Shown here: piece by piece, positions 32,194 to 41,043 of the stretch
Layout: each line of letters starts with the position of its first letter
Position numbering within the stretch: the stretch's first letter is position 1
Source of the DNA: Paenibacillus_AM sp052180255
GTDB taxonomy: Bacteria; Bacillota; Bacilli; Paenibacillales; NBRC-103111
Reading direction: 5' to 3'
Assembly: GCF_052180255.1 (NCBI RefSeq)
Contig: NZ_CP197466.1
Coordinates: 4,320,030 to 4,384,029 of the forward strand
DNA length: 64,000 bases
The notes under the pieces: generated by a model
What the model saw: only the letters and a program-made list of their open reading frames with translations
What the model was told of the DNA's origin: nothing
Database searches by the model: none
Program-made: the position numbers and the translations under genes

Positions 32194-33507
32194 TTAATCA
32201 ATCAGTTCAATCGTTCCATCGCGATATTCAATTGCCCATACAGGCTTTAATGTAACCATCGTATCTGTCTCCGTTGCCCGGTAAGCTGGGTACACCGACA
32301 CAATGTTGTAACGCTTAGGGTTGGATTTAATTGTGTTCTCAAGCTGTTCTCCACCCATGAGCTGTGCCTCCGTTCGTACCATGTTCTTCTTATCTTTATC
32401 CTGAATTAACAGTGAGCGCTCATAACTGGTCACAATTCCTTTTTCCGTAATAAGGCGCATAAGCCCATATCCTTCATTATTCGGCTGAACAATTGGATAC
32501 GAGTCAAAATATTGACGGAACTCGAATTGCCCCGCCCTCGGCGTATTCGTTAAATTGTTTCCAGGCCGATGCGGTGTTTTGGTAAGTCCATAAGCTCCAT
32601 TCCAGCCCAAATGTTGATTAATAAACTTAATGCTGGCTTGTAAATTTTCCAGTACTTCATTCTTACTTTCCAGGGCTGCAATTGGGTCTGTATATTTAAG
32701 CCAATGCTTGCCTTGGCTGAGCTGTAGTCCTCTTTTTCCATCCGTATAAATCTGTGATCCATCCCGCTCCTTAAACGGACGCACACTGCCCGGATCAACG
32801 AACAACACACGTTTTAGCTGATCATCCGAAATAACTGTCGTATTAAACCGATACGAGCCCATCGTAATTGGCTTTGTCGGTAAGTAGTAATCCCCATTGG
32901 GCGTATAATAAGGGTCAGCATTCCCACCCCACGATAGGAATTTCTCAACATCCTTCGCCGTAAAGTCCGCACCACTCAATTCATAAGCAATGGACTTTGT
33001 ATCTGTGAAAAAGAAAGTCTTCACTTCTTCCCCATTCTCCGTTGTAAAAATCCAAATGCTCGTGATCATCTCGTCAGTCAGGGACAAGTCCCCTTTGATT
33101 TTGAACATGGTCTGAAGCACCTGCATAGGGATTCCCCCGCGAAAATGGAGTTCAATGCCCTTGCGTTTATTACGAATATCAACCCAGTCTACGTTTAGGG
33201 CAAATGTGTTTACCCGCGTAAATCCACCAAAAGAACGCTGCTTCACACTCTCTAGAATCGTCCCAAAGTAGCCCATGTTCGGATACAGCAGCGTGTGTGT
33301 GCTATTGCCTGCATGGAACACCATATAGTCGGGAAACAGCAAATCATCCAGTTCCATCTGATCACCGAACGTCTCCGGCTTGATATAATCATTGCCTTGC
33401 GCAATTCGCTCGTATTGAGGAGAACTGTAAGTTAACATGTAGGTTTGGAACAGCGACCCCACAATGAGCAGGAGCAATACGACCGTTTTCATTCGATCCA
33501 GCTTCAT
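32194..33507 (-). CDS. walH: Two-component regulatory protein WalH (YycH)
   Basis: The 437-residue bitopic protein has an N-terminal TM helix (TVVLLLLIVGSLFQTYML) and a large extracytoplasmic YycH region. It overlaps the walK gene by 4 bases. WalH and WalI form a complex with WalK and adjust its kinase activity, thereby controlling cell-wall hydrolase genes. Confidence 0.93.
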   Translation of the reverse strand: MKLDRMKTVVLLLLIVGSLFQTYMLTYSSPQYERIAQGNDYIKPETFGDQMELDDLLFPDYMVFHAGNSTHTLLYPNMGYFGTILESVKQRSFGGFTRVNTFALNVDWVDIRNKRKGIELHFRGGIPMQVLQTMFKIKGDLSLTDEMITSIWIFTTENGEEVKTFFFTDTKSIAYELSGADFTAKDVEKFLSWGGNADPYYTPNGDYYLPTKPITMGSYRFNTTVISDDQLKRVLFVDPGSVRPFKERDGSQIYTDGKRGLQLSQGKHWLKYTDPIAALESKNEVLENLQASIKFINQHLGWNGAYGLTKTPHRPGNNLTNTPRAGQFEFRQYFDSYPIVQPNNEGYGLMRLITEKGIVTSYERSLLIQDKDKKNMVRTEAQLMGGEQLENTIKSNPKRYNIVSVYPAYRATETDTMVTLKPVWAIEYRDGTIELID

Positions 33508-35327
33508 TTGCCTTCACCTGCCTTTGGTCGAAGTGGAAGCGTGAACGTTACCTTTGTTCCATGATTAAGTTCCGACTCCAGCATAATGGACCCGCCATGT
33601 GCTCTGACAATTTCCCGGGCAATGGATAGACCAAGCCCTGTACCGCCCATATTACGAGAACGTGCCTTATCAACACGGTAAAAACGCTCAAAAATCCGAG
33701 ATAAATCCTTCTTCGGAATCCCAATCCCCGTATCCATAATCGAGACGCCCATCCAATCCTCATCAATCCTATGCGCAGATACAGTAATCACACCTTCATC
33801 ACCTGTGTATTTAATCGAATTGGATACGAGGTTATCCAGTACTTGGTCGATTTTATCCCGATCAATCTCCACCACTCCAAGATTGGAATCGATATTAGCC
33901 GTAATCCGAATATGACGTTGTCTGAGTTGAAAAGAAAAGCGATCGACCAGCTCGTCCAGCATCTCGCTGACTTGTACTTGTTCTTTTACAAGTACCGCCT
34001 GCTTGGAATCAAGGCGTGATAAATGCAAAAGATCAGTCACAAGCCTAATCATCCGCTCTGTTTCATTACGAGTTACCCCTAAGAAGCGCTGCGCAAGTGC
34101 AGGGTCTTCCATCGCCCCGTCATTTAACGCCTCTAGATAGCTCTTAATTGTCGTAAGCGGGGTTCTTAGTTCATGGGACACATTCGCGACAAAATCCTTT
34201 CTTGCCTGCTCCAGCTTCTCCTGAACGGTTACATCCTGCAACACTGCAATCGTCCCTGTTTCATCCCCACGTCTTAAGATTGGGGTGAACGTTACACGAA
34301 GCGTTAGCGGTTCCTCATCTTCATGATCAATCTCCAGCATCATCTCTTGATTTTTACTAACCGATTGTTCCTTAATCTGATCAATCGGGATACCTAAGGC
34401 AACCGCAATATTCATGACTGAGCTTGATTCTTCCGACAATCCTAGAATCTCCTGCGCACGGCGATTCATTACGATAACCTGCCCATGCCCATCAGCTGCA
34501 ATGACCCCGTCATTCATATTCGTCAAGACAGACGAAAGCTTCTCCCGCTCCTCTTCATTCATTGCGAGGGCATCCTTCAGTGAATTCATCATAAAGTTAA
34601 ACGTATGCCCAAGCTGCGAGATTTCGTCTTTACCATACACCTTTACTTGCTCCGTAAAGTCCCCCTCAGCAATCGCCGTAGCCCCTTTGGTAATCTCTTT
34701 AATCGGCTTGGTGATTGTACTGGACAGGATAATGCCAAGCAATGCGGTAAGTCCAAGTGCAAGCACCGTTCCTGTAATGAGAATTCGATTGATCGTATTC
34801 ATCGTGTTATACATTTCCTGCATCGAAGCTACAATGTATACAACACCAATCGGACGCACCCCTGTGCCAATCGGCTGGGTGATGATCATTTTTCGTTTCC
34901 CATTCGTATCGATGAAAATCCGCTCATTTACCTTGATTCCTTGCAGGGTACGAGTCACTTCTGGAGATGTGTTTTTCCTATTAATCGGAGATTCTTGTGG
35001 GGTAGCTGATGCCGATATGACAACGCCTCGTTCATCAATAATCTGAATTTCGGTATTAGAAAGCACGAATAAGCTGCTCACGACATCATTGAGGTCGGAA
35101 TACAGCTTCTTCGGATCTTGTGGATTGGAGCCCATATAATCACCTACGAACTGCGCAAGCAAATGCGCCTGCGTCTTGTTCGTATTGACCAGGTCGTTCT
35201 TAAAATAATTTTCTAATGTATTGATAAAATACACACCGATCAATTGCATCGCAATGAGAATCAGCATGACATAAATAATAATAATTTTCGCTTGAATGGA
35301 ACGGAAAAAGCGTACGATACTTGCCAC
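33504..35327 (-). CDS. walK: Essential cell-wall sensor kinase WalK
   Basis: Kinase of 607 residues. TM1 (about 14-35), an extracytoplasmic Cache-like domain, TM2 (about 185-205), HAMP, PAS (about 260-330; VIAADGHGQVIVMNRRAQEI) and HisKA with FVANVSHELRTPLTTIKSYL, then an HATPase domain with DNLVSNSIKYT and GTGLGLSIAREIV. It phosphorylates WalR in response to wall status. The IAREIV codons contain a near-perfect Noc-binding-site word (33610-33623). Confidence 0.97.
   Translation of the reverse strand: MASIVRFFRSIQAKIIIIYVMLILIAMQLIGVYFINTLENYFKNDLVNTNKTQAHLLAQFVGDYMGSNPQDPKKLYSDLNDVVSSLFVLSNTEIQIIDERGVVISASATPQESPINRKNTSPEVTRTLQGIKVNERIFIDTNGKRKMIITQPIGTGVRPIGVVYIVASMQEMYNTMNTINRILITGTVLALGLTALLGIILSSTITKPIKEITKGATAIAEGDFTEQVKVYGKDEISQLGHTFNFMMNSLKDALAMNEEEREKLSSVLTNMNDGVIAADGHGQVIVMNRRAQEILGLSEESSSVMNIAVALGIPIDQIKEQSVSKNQEMMLEIDHEDEEPLTLRVTFTPILRRGDETGTIAVLQDVTVQEKLEQARKDFVANVSHELRTPLTTIKSYLEALNDGAMEDPALAQRFLGVTRNETERMIRLVTDLLHLSRLDSKQAVLVKEQVQVSEMLDELVDRFSFQLRQRHIRITANIDSNLGVVEIDRDKIDQVLDNLVSNSIKYTGDEGVITVSAHRIDEDWMGVSIMDTGIGIPKKDLSRIFERFYRVDKARSRNMGGTGLGLSIAREIVRAHGGSIMLESELNHGTKVTFTLPLRPKAGEGK
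33610..33623. promoter_or_regulatory. Candidate Noc-binding site (NBS) inside walK
   Basis: ATTTCCCGGGCAAT matches the known NBS consensus ATTTCCCGGGAAAT in 13 of 14 positions. The noc gene is at 54003. The word lies in conserved kinase codons, so chance is possible. Confidence 0.45.
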
Positions 35328-35329
35328 TC

Positions 35330-36049
35330 TTAGAACCCTCCGGACTTCGTACCGCGCATCATGTAGCCAAGACCTCGTCTAGTTACGATTAACTCCGGTT
35401 TACTTGGATCTGTCTCTAATTTCTCACGTAACCGGCGAATCGTCACATCCACTGTCCGCACGTCACCAAAATATTCATAGCCCCACACCGCTTGCAACAG
35501 ATGCTCACGCGTCATGACTTTGCCTGCATTGCGCGCCAAATAATGAATCAACTCAAACTCACGATGAGTTAAATCCAGTGGCTGCTCATCCTTAAACACG
35601 ACATACGTATCCGTATCGATAAAGATCCCATGCAGTCTGATGCCTTGACTAGGTTCAGATGTTTCATTTACAGTTTGATCTAATTTTGCCTGACGACGCA
35701 GCTGTGCTTTTACCCTTGCAAGCAGCTCACGCGTACCGAATGGTTTCGTCACATAGTCATCAGCGCCCATTTCAAGTCCTAGCACCTTATCGATCTCAGA
35801 ATCTTTAGCCGTCAACATAATAATGGGTGTATGCATCTTCGCACGGATTTCCCGACAAACGTCCATTCCATCTTTAACTGGCAGCATCCAATCCAGCAGG
35901 ATCAAATCAGGCTGCTCGGAGAATGCAAGCTCAACCGCACTACCACCATCAAAAGCACAGATGACTTCGTATCCTTCTTTTTCCAAATTAAATTTAATAA
36001 TTTCTGCAATCGGTTGTTCATCATCCACAACAAGCACTTTTCCCTGCAC
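35330..36049 (-). CDS. walR: Essential response regulator WalR
   Basis: The 239-residue OmpR-family regulator has acidic pocket D9/D10, phospho-Asp D53 (DLILLDWMLPVKDG), the conserved lysine in VTKPFGTREL, and a winged helix ending RGLGYMMRG. It controls autolysin and wall-metabolism genes. GTG start with GGCGGTGAT upstream. First gene of walRKHIJ; a terminator of the preceding peptidase gene (36104-36149) separates the two units. Confidence 0.97.
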   Translation of the reverse strand: MQGKVLVVDDEQPIAEIIKFNLEKEGYEVICAFDGGSAVELAFSEQPDLILLDWMLPVKDGMDVCREIRAKMHTPIIMLTAKDSEIDKVLGLEMGADDYVTKPFGTRELLARVKAQLRRQAKLDQTVNETSEPSQGIRLHGIFIDTDTYVVFKDEQPLDLTHREFELIHYLARNAGKVMTREHLLQAVWGYEYFGDVRTVDVTIRRLREKLETDPSKPELIVTRRGLGYMMRGTKSGGF

Positions 36050-36103
36050 CGATCATCACCGCCTGTTCGTCATCATTATGTGCCTATTTTAACATAATTT
36101 CAT

Positions 36104-36149
36104 AAGAAAAGAGAGACAAGGCCTCATCCATCAGCCTGATCTCTCTCCT
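36104..36149 (-). terminator. Intrinsic terminator between the M23 peptidase gene and walR
   Basis: Minus-strand stem GAGAGATCAGGC / GCCTTGTCTCTC, followed by TTTTCTTAT, starting 14 bp after the peptidase stop. Confidence 0.7.
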
Positions 36150-36162
36150 GTATACCGCTATC

Positions 36163-37551
36163 CTAGCGATTCAAATATTTCATTGGATTTACTGGTGTTC
36201 CATTCTGGTGGATTTCAAAATGCAAATGAACGCCAAATGCCTGACCTGTGGCCCCCATAACACCGATTTTATCGCCCTTTTGCACAACAGCACCGGATTT
36301 TGTTGTAATTTGACTCATATGCATATACACCGTTTTGTAACCATTTTTATGATTAATAATGACATAATTACCATAATCGTGATGGAAACCCGCTTGCTCG
36401 ACGACACCATGGTCAGCAGCCATAATCGTACGGTTACCCGTCATATCAAGACCTTTATGCAATTTACCCCAACGCATGCCGAACGTACTTGAAATGGAAG
36501 GACCGGAGATCGGCCATGCAAATTTACCCGTACCTTCACCGACGATAACTTTGGTACCACGTTTAATAACGGTATTTACAGGCTCTTGCGTAACGACTTC
36601 ATCAAGTAACTTCTCTTCCACCACAACGCCATTGACCATGGTGACATGATACGTTTGCTTCTTCATGCCTGGCTTGCCTTTTTTAATGGTCTCTGTCTCA
36701 CCTGCACGCATAGAAGCGTCTTTTATGTATTCCGTCTCATAGGCAACCTCTTGATTGGATACGACCGTCTCTTCGACACGCACAGATAAGGTTGGATGCT
36801 CCTGACCTTCTTTAAGACGCTTTAGCATCTCTTCTGGATCAATAACATCTTGTGGTTGTACAGGAACCTTCTCTAGATCAATGGATTCCACGAATTCAAC
36901 GCGGTCAACAACGACATCTTCAGGCGTCGGTACATTCTTCTTATCTGCGGATAATGCTTGAACAGGCGCAGCTGGCTTTTCTGTAAACGATTCTTTCATC
37001 TGATTGAGGACATGATTCGCTGTGTTCACATCTTTTACATAACCAACTGCTCTGCCATCGATCTTCATTTGGACCCCAGTAGCTTGAGGTTCAATCTTCT
37101 GATCGAGTATGGCTAGTACAGCTTGATCATTCAGCTTTGGTTTAAATGTATACTCCGGTGTCAGCTCTAGTGCATCCTTAGGAAGCTCCATAACGACCTT
37201 CGGATTTTGCACAGCTAACTGTTCTTCTCTTGTCTTCTTATAGTCATCATATACGTGTGGTTGGCTGAGAATTCCTACGTTTTCTCCTGCTACATTGACC
37301 CGGTATACTTCTGTTGTGTTCGCTTCTACATAATAATGCCCCGCTACTACCATTAGTGCAGCTGCTGCAATGATGCCACCACTTTGAAGTAACGTCTTCT
37401 TGTTCGTGGAAACTTCTGTCTTCACAGCTGTCCACTGCTTACCGATATGGAGTTTGTCAGTCAAGCTATTCCACTGAGCTGCACCCGGTAGCAAATCTCT
37501 GACTTTGCTCCACGCCTTCTTAGCCCAATCTTTTCCCCTGAATTCTGCCAT
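36163..37551 (-). CDS. M23-family peptidoglycan endopeptidase with G5 domain
   Basis: The 462-residue protein has a TM/signal anchor at about residues 55-75, a long extracytoplasmic region, a G5 domain (about 285-350; ETIKKGKPGMKKQTYHVTMV), and a C-terminal LytM/M23 domain with HKGLD and HLHFEIH zinc ligands intact. It cuts peptide cross-links in peptidoglycan. Its place directly upstream of walR fits a wall-remodelling role. Monocistronic by its own terminator. Confidence 0.92.
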   Translation of the reverse strand: MAEFRGKDWAKKAWSKVRDLLPGAAQWNSLTDKLHIGKQWTAVKTEVSTNKKTLLQSGGIIAAAALMVVAGHYYVEANTTEVYRVNVAGENVGILSQPHVYDDYKKTREEQLAVQNPKVVMELPKDALELTPEYTFKPKLNDQAVLAILDQKIEPQATGVQMKIDGRAVGYVKDVNTANHVLNQMKESFTEKPAAPVQALSADKKNVPTPEDVVVDRVEFVESIDLEKVPVQPQDVIDPEEMLKRLKEGQEHPTLSVRVEETVVSNQEVAYETEYIKDASMRAGETETIKKGKPGMKKQTYHVTMVNGVVVEEKLLDEVVTQEPVNTVIKRGTKVIVGEGTGKFAWPISGPSISSTFGMRWGKLHKGLDMTGNRTIMAADHGVVEQAGFHHDYGNYVIINHKNGYKTVYMHMSQITTKSGAVVQKGDKIGVMGATGQAFGVHLHFEIHQNGTPVNPMKYLNR

Positions 37552-37734
37552 GCTCTTCTCCCTTTAATTCATCCATTTTTCGCGCCAGTCGACTCCTTTT
37601 TTTAGTTAAAAATGAAGTGCGCGCAACTAAACCTACCTATTAATTTACCATACTCTACCGCAAGGTTTCAACAAAATGACTGAAATCTTGTAGGAGGATG
37701 GGAGAATACGTAGAATGGATGCGGAGCCATAAGT

Positions 37735-38394
37735 TTACTTTTTGGTAATGATCGTGATTATTTCGGTATATTCCGCAGGCTTCAAGTATTTTCGCAAAAT
37801 CGTCTCCATTTCCTTGGCTTCATCTGCTGTAATGCCATTTTCAACGAGCGTTGACAACCGCTGAATTTCATTTTCAGGAACCCTTGAAACAATGGTCGAG
37901 AATATTTTCATCTTATCTTCGTTCGACATTTGATCCTTCTTTTTCGTAAAATCCTCGATCGACATCATCATGCCACTATTCAATTGATTGCTCGACCCGT
38001 TTGCACGCCCACCGTTGATCTGTGACCATACACTAACGGCATCATCTGACTTGCCAGGAGACGGTGAGGGCGATATCTGAGCTTGACCCTGTGATTCACT
38101 TGTTCCGCCTGTATTCGTACTTCCTTTTACATTTTCGCTAATCGGTTTTTTCGTTTTGGAAGAAAGATTAGATGATGTCTGGCCACCCTGGGGTCCATTA
38201 ATAAGACGAGATACGACATCCGTCAATTTAATCTCTGGAACGACTCCTTGTAGATTGAATTGCTGCAAAGCCTCCTGTACGACCATATTTACTGTATACC
38301 ACGTAATCGACAGCGTAAGTACAGTGACAAGTGCCGTACCGATCACGATCTTTCCTACCCATTTCATCCAATTCAATCCTGACATGAACTTCAC
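37735..38394 (-). CDS. Hypothetical membrane-anchored protein between purA and the M23 gene
   Basis: The 219-residue protein has one N-terminal TM helix (IVIGTALVTVLTLSITWYTV) and a Gly/Ser/Thr/Pro-rich low-complexity linker (about 70-120). The C-terminal helical part has EDFTKKKDQMSNEDKMKIF and ends EYTEIITIITKK. I do not recognise a family with a known function. The layout resembles small sporulation or secretion accessory proteins, but that is only an impression. Confidence 0.72.
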   Translation of the reverse strand: MKFMSGLNWMKWVGKIVIGTALVTVLTLSITWYTVNMVVQEALQQFNLQGVVPEIKLTDVVSRLINGPQGGQTSSNLSSKTKKPISENVKGSTNTGGTSESQGQAQISPSPSPGKSDDAVSVWSQINGGRANGSSNQLNSGMMMSIEDFTKKKDQMSNEDKMKIFSTIVSRVPENEIQRLSTLVENGITADEAKEMETILRKYLKPAEYTEIITIITKK

Positions 38395-38484
38395 CTCTGC
38401 AAAATGGATTTCTCCCTTTATGCAGTATTGACGGAAAATCCACAGTTTAAAGCCGCTTCATCAGATATTACTTCATTTACATAA

Positions 38485-38513
38485 CAAAAAAGCCCCGATG
38501 AACTCGGGGCTTC
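38485..38513 (-). terminator. Intrinsic terminator of purA
   Basis: Minus-strand stem AAGCCCCGA / TCGGGGCTT followed by TTTTTTG, starting about 18 bp after the purA stop. Confidence 0.85.
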
Positions 38514-38530
38514 ATACTTATTATTGGATA

Positions 38531-39817
38531 TTACACGTAAATCGGACGAATTTGGTTCGTTTGCTCACGGTTACGACCAACCGAGAAGATTGAAATCGGA
38601 ATGCCTGTCAATTGAGACACACGCTCTACATAGTGACGTGCATTTTCCGGTAAATCTTCCAAAGAACGAGCAGTCGAAATGTCTTCACTCCAACCTGGCA
38701 ATTCTTCATATACCGCTTCACACTCAGCTAACTGCTTCAATGATGCTGGGTAACGATCAATCACTTCGCCTTTGTACAGGTAACCCGTACAGATCTTAAC
38801 CGTCTCTAGACCGCTAAGAACGTCGATGGAGTTCAGCGATAAACCTGTAATTCCACTTACGCGGCGCGCATGGCGTACAACAACGGAATCGAACCAACCT
38901 ACACGACGTGCACGGCCTGTTGTTGTACCGTACTCATGACCTTTTTCGCGAATCGTTTGACCAATTTCATTGTTAAGCTCAGTTGGGAACGGACCATCAC
39001 CAACACGAGTTGTGTAGGCTTTCGCTACACCAATAATTTGGTGAATCTTCGTTGGACCTACACCAGAACCGATACATACGCCGCCAGCCGTTGGGTTGGA
39101 CGATGTAACAAATGGATACGTACCTTGGTCGATATCAAGCATTACACCTTGTGCACCTTCGAACAGAACGCGCTTGCCGTTATCGATCGCATCGTTAAGC
39201 ACAACAGAAGTATCTGTTACGTATTTACGCAATGTTTCAGCATAGCCTAGGTATTCAGCAAGAATGGAATCTGCATCCAATCCTTTTGCACCATAAACTG
39301 TCTCGATAATGCGGTTTTTCTCTACAATGACAGTACGAAGTCTTTTCTCAAATTCTTCTTCATCCATTAAGTCAGCGATACGAATACCGTTACGCGCAGC
39401 TTTATCCATGTAACATGGGCCGATACCTTTACGAGTTGTACCAATTTTGTTGTCGCCCTTACTATCTTCTTCAAGTCCGTCCAGCAGCAAGTGGTATGGC
39501 ATAATCACGTGGGCACGATCACTGATACGCAAGTTGTCCGTAGAGAAATTATTGGCATGAATATATTCAATCTCTTCGATTAGAGCTGCAGGATTGATAA
39601 CCATTCCGTTCCCGATTACACACTCTTTATTTTCATAAAAAATACCGGACGGGATCAAATGTAATTTATATTTTTTATCTTCAATCAAAATCGTATGTCC
39701 AGCATTGTTACCGCCTTGATAGCGAGCTACGACTTCAGCGGATTCCGCTAAAAAGTCCGTAATTTTCCCTTTTCCTTCGTCACCCCATTGGGTTCCAACA
39801 ACTACTACTGTTGACAT
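38531..39817 (-). CDS. purA: Adenylosuccinate synthetase
   Basis: The 428-residue enzyme joins IMP and aspartate with GTP in AMP synthesis. The N-terminal loop GTQWGDEGKGKITDFL, the IMP-binding GGNNAGHTI and the C-terminal TTTGRARRVGWFD are all intact, and length is standard. It is transcribed alone: a sigma-A-type promoter at 39881-39909, two PurBoxes just upstream, and a strong terminator. Confidence 0.98.
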   Translation of the reverse strand: MSTVVVVGTQWGDEGKGKITDFLAESAEVVARYQGGNNAGHTILIEDKKYKLHLIPSGIFYENKECVIGNGMVINPAALIEEIEYIHANNFSTDNLRISDRAHVIMPYHLLLDGLEEDSKGDNKIGTTRKGIGPCYMDKAARNGIRIADLMDEEEFEKRLRTVIVEKNRIIETVYGAKGLDADSILAEYLGYAETLRKYVTDTSVVLNDAIDNGKRVLFEGAQGVMLDIDQGTYPFVTSSNPTAGGVCIGSGVGPTKIHQIIGVAKAYTTRVGDGPFPTELNNEIGQTIREKGHEYGTTTGRARRVGWFDSVVVRHARRVSGITGLSLNSIDVLSGLETVKICTGYLYKGEVIDRYPASLKQLAECEAVYEELPGWSEDISTARSLEDLPENARHYVERVSQLTGIPISIFSVGRNREQTNQIRPIYV

Positions 39818-39880
39818 AGTATGACCTCCTCAGGTAGGTTCACCTCATTAATATACCGATCGGTTTCTTACACCTTTATT

Positions 39881-39909
39881 AGTTTAGCAATCCACCTCTT
39901 TAAAGTCAA
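39881..39909 (-). promoter_or_regulatory. purA promoter
   Basis: Minus strand -35 TTGACT (plus 39904-39909), 17 bp, -10 TAAACT (plus 39881-39886). Confidence 0.7.
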
Positions 39910-39910
39910 T

Positions 39911-39954
39911 AAAAACGAACAATTAAATGCTTTGTTGTAACATCGTTCGGAATT
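39911..39954 (-). promoter_or_regulatory. Paired PurBoxes (PurR operator) upstream of purA
   Basis: AAAAACGAACAAT (39911-39923) and, inverted, AATTCCGAACGAT (complement of 39942-39954) each match the PurBox AWWWCCGAACWWT with one mismatch. They are 18 bp apart in opposite orientation, just upstream of the -35 box, as in B. subtilis PurR targets. PurR itself is not in the window. Confidence 0.65.
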
Positions 39955-39959
39955 TTTCC

Positions 39960-40171
39960 ATAAAATTGATCGCTATTTTCGTTCTTTAGACGCTTGCAGC
40001 ATAAACCTACATTTTCGGGTCCAAATATTCACTACGCTATTGTTTCCCAAATTTGAACAAGAAAGACTCTCGCTGACCTTTAATTCCGGCAGGTAATTGA
40101 TGGTAAATGTGCAAAAAAGGAACACCCCTTTTGTAAGGTATGTGTTCCTTTTAGCGAAGTGGAGTATTCTG
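39960..40171. other. Remainder of the purA-PilZ gap
   Basis: Apart from the terminator at 40112-40155 I see no gene or clear site here. Confidence 0.5.
40112..40155 (-). terminator. Intrinsic terminator of the PilZ gene
   Basis: Minus strand AAAAGGAACAC / GTGTTCCTTTTTT, an 11-bp stem running into the T-tract. Confidence 0.8.
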
Positions 40172-40813
40172 TTATTTGCTATCGCCTATTTTTTTACGAA
40201 TCTCAACCTGTCTCTTCAAGCAATAACCGATAATAAGATCACGCTGCGACTCTCTCATACCGACAAAAGACAAGCTATAACAAGAACGTGAAAACTCATT
40301 ATATACAGGTCGTATAGTAACGACATCTGCCCGAAATTTAATTTCTCTTTGCTCAATCATCAGTGCACCGGAAATTCGATCACCCACTGCAATAGATTCG
40401 GAAGGATGACTGTAAAAGGCAATGCCCCCTCCGCTTAAATCGCTCGTCACTCGATCAAATCTATCATCACTGCCCAGCGGTTCATACCAGAAATCAATAA
40501 CTGCTGGTACACGGAAATAATTACGGCGCTGGACCTTGTGAAGTACGCCTTGCTCCGGTTGTGAAATGTAGTACCGTGTACCATCTTGAATCAATTGTGA
40601 TTGATAATAGTACTTATCTTTTCCTTCTGGATAACAAACTACGATTACTTCCGCCCCGGAAACAAGTCCAATCGGCACGTTGTTCTTATCAACGGGTTGT
40701 CTGATCGATATCTTATCTTGCTCAATCTTAAGAATCATTGATTCATATACGTTACTATCTACATCTTCAATTTCAAGCAGCTGTTGCGCCCATAATTCTG
40801 CTTTGGCTATCAT
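40172..40813 (-). CDS. PilZ-domain c-di-GMP receptor (YcgR-like flagellar brake family)
   Basis: The 213-residue protein has an N-terminal YcgR-type split barrel (about 10-95) and a C-terminal PilZ domain with both c-di-GMP motifs, RRNYFR (RxxxR) and DLSGGG (DxSxxG). It most likely slows flagella or otherwise reports c-di-GMP. Transcribed alone between dnaB and purA. Confidence 0.88.
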   Translation of the reverse strand: MIAKAELWAQQLLEIEDVDSNVYESMILKIEQDKISIRQPVDKNNVPIGLVSGAEVIVVCYPEGKDKYYYQSQLIQDGTRYYISQPEQGVLHKVQRRNYFRVPAVIDFWYEPLGSDDRFDRVTSDLSGGGIAFYSHPSESIAVGDRISGALMIEQREIKFRADVVTIRPVYNEFSRSCYSLSFVGMRESQRDLIIGYCLKRQVEIRKKIGDSK

Positions 40814-40978
40814 CCTGCATCCCCCGTCACTTTGAGATTGCCTGCTATTATGTAATTTTCAGAAATTACTGTACTTTAAAGTCATTCCTATAATGGAATG
40901 CGTTGTTATTTTATCAGAAACGATTGTGATTAGCTACCTGAATTATTCATCTCAAAATGTTCAGTTGCTTCCCAGTTG

Positions 40979-41018
40979 TAAAAACGACACTCCAAATCGA
41001 ACATTAGCGGAGTGCCGT
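40979..41018 (-). terminator. Intrinsic terminator of dnaB (end of the ribosomal/gdpP/dnaB block)
   Basis: Minus strand CGGCACTCC / GGAGTGTCG (one mismatch pair), followed by TTTTTAC. Confidence 0.72.
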
Positions 41019-41043
41019 GCTTGTCATACTGAACGTAGTTCGC

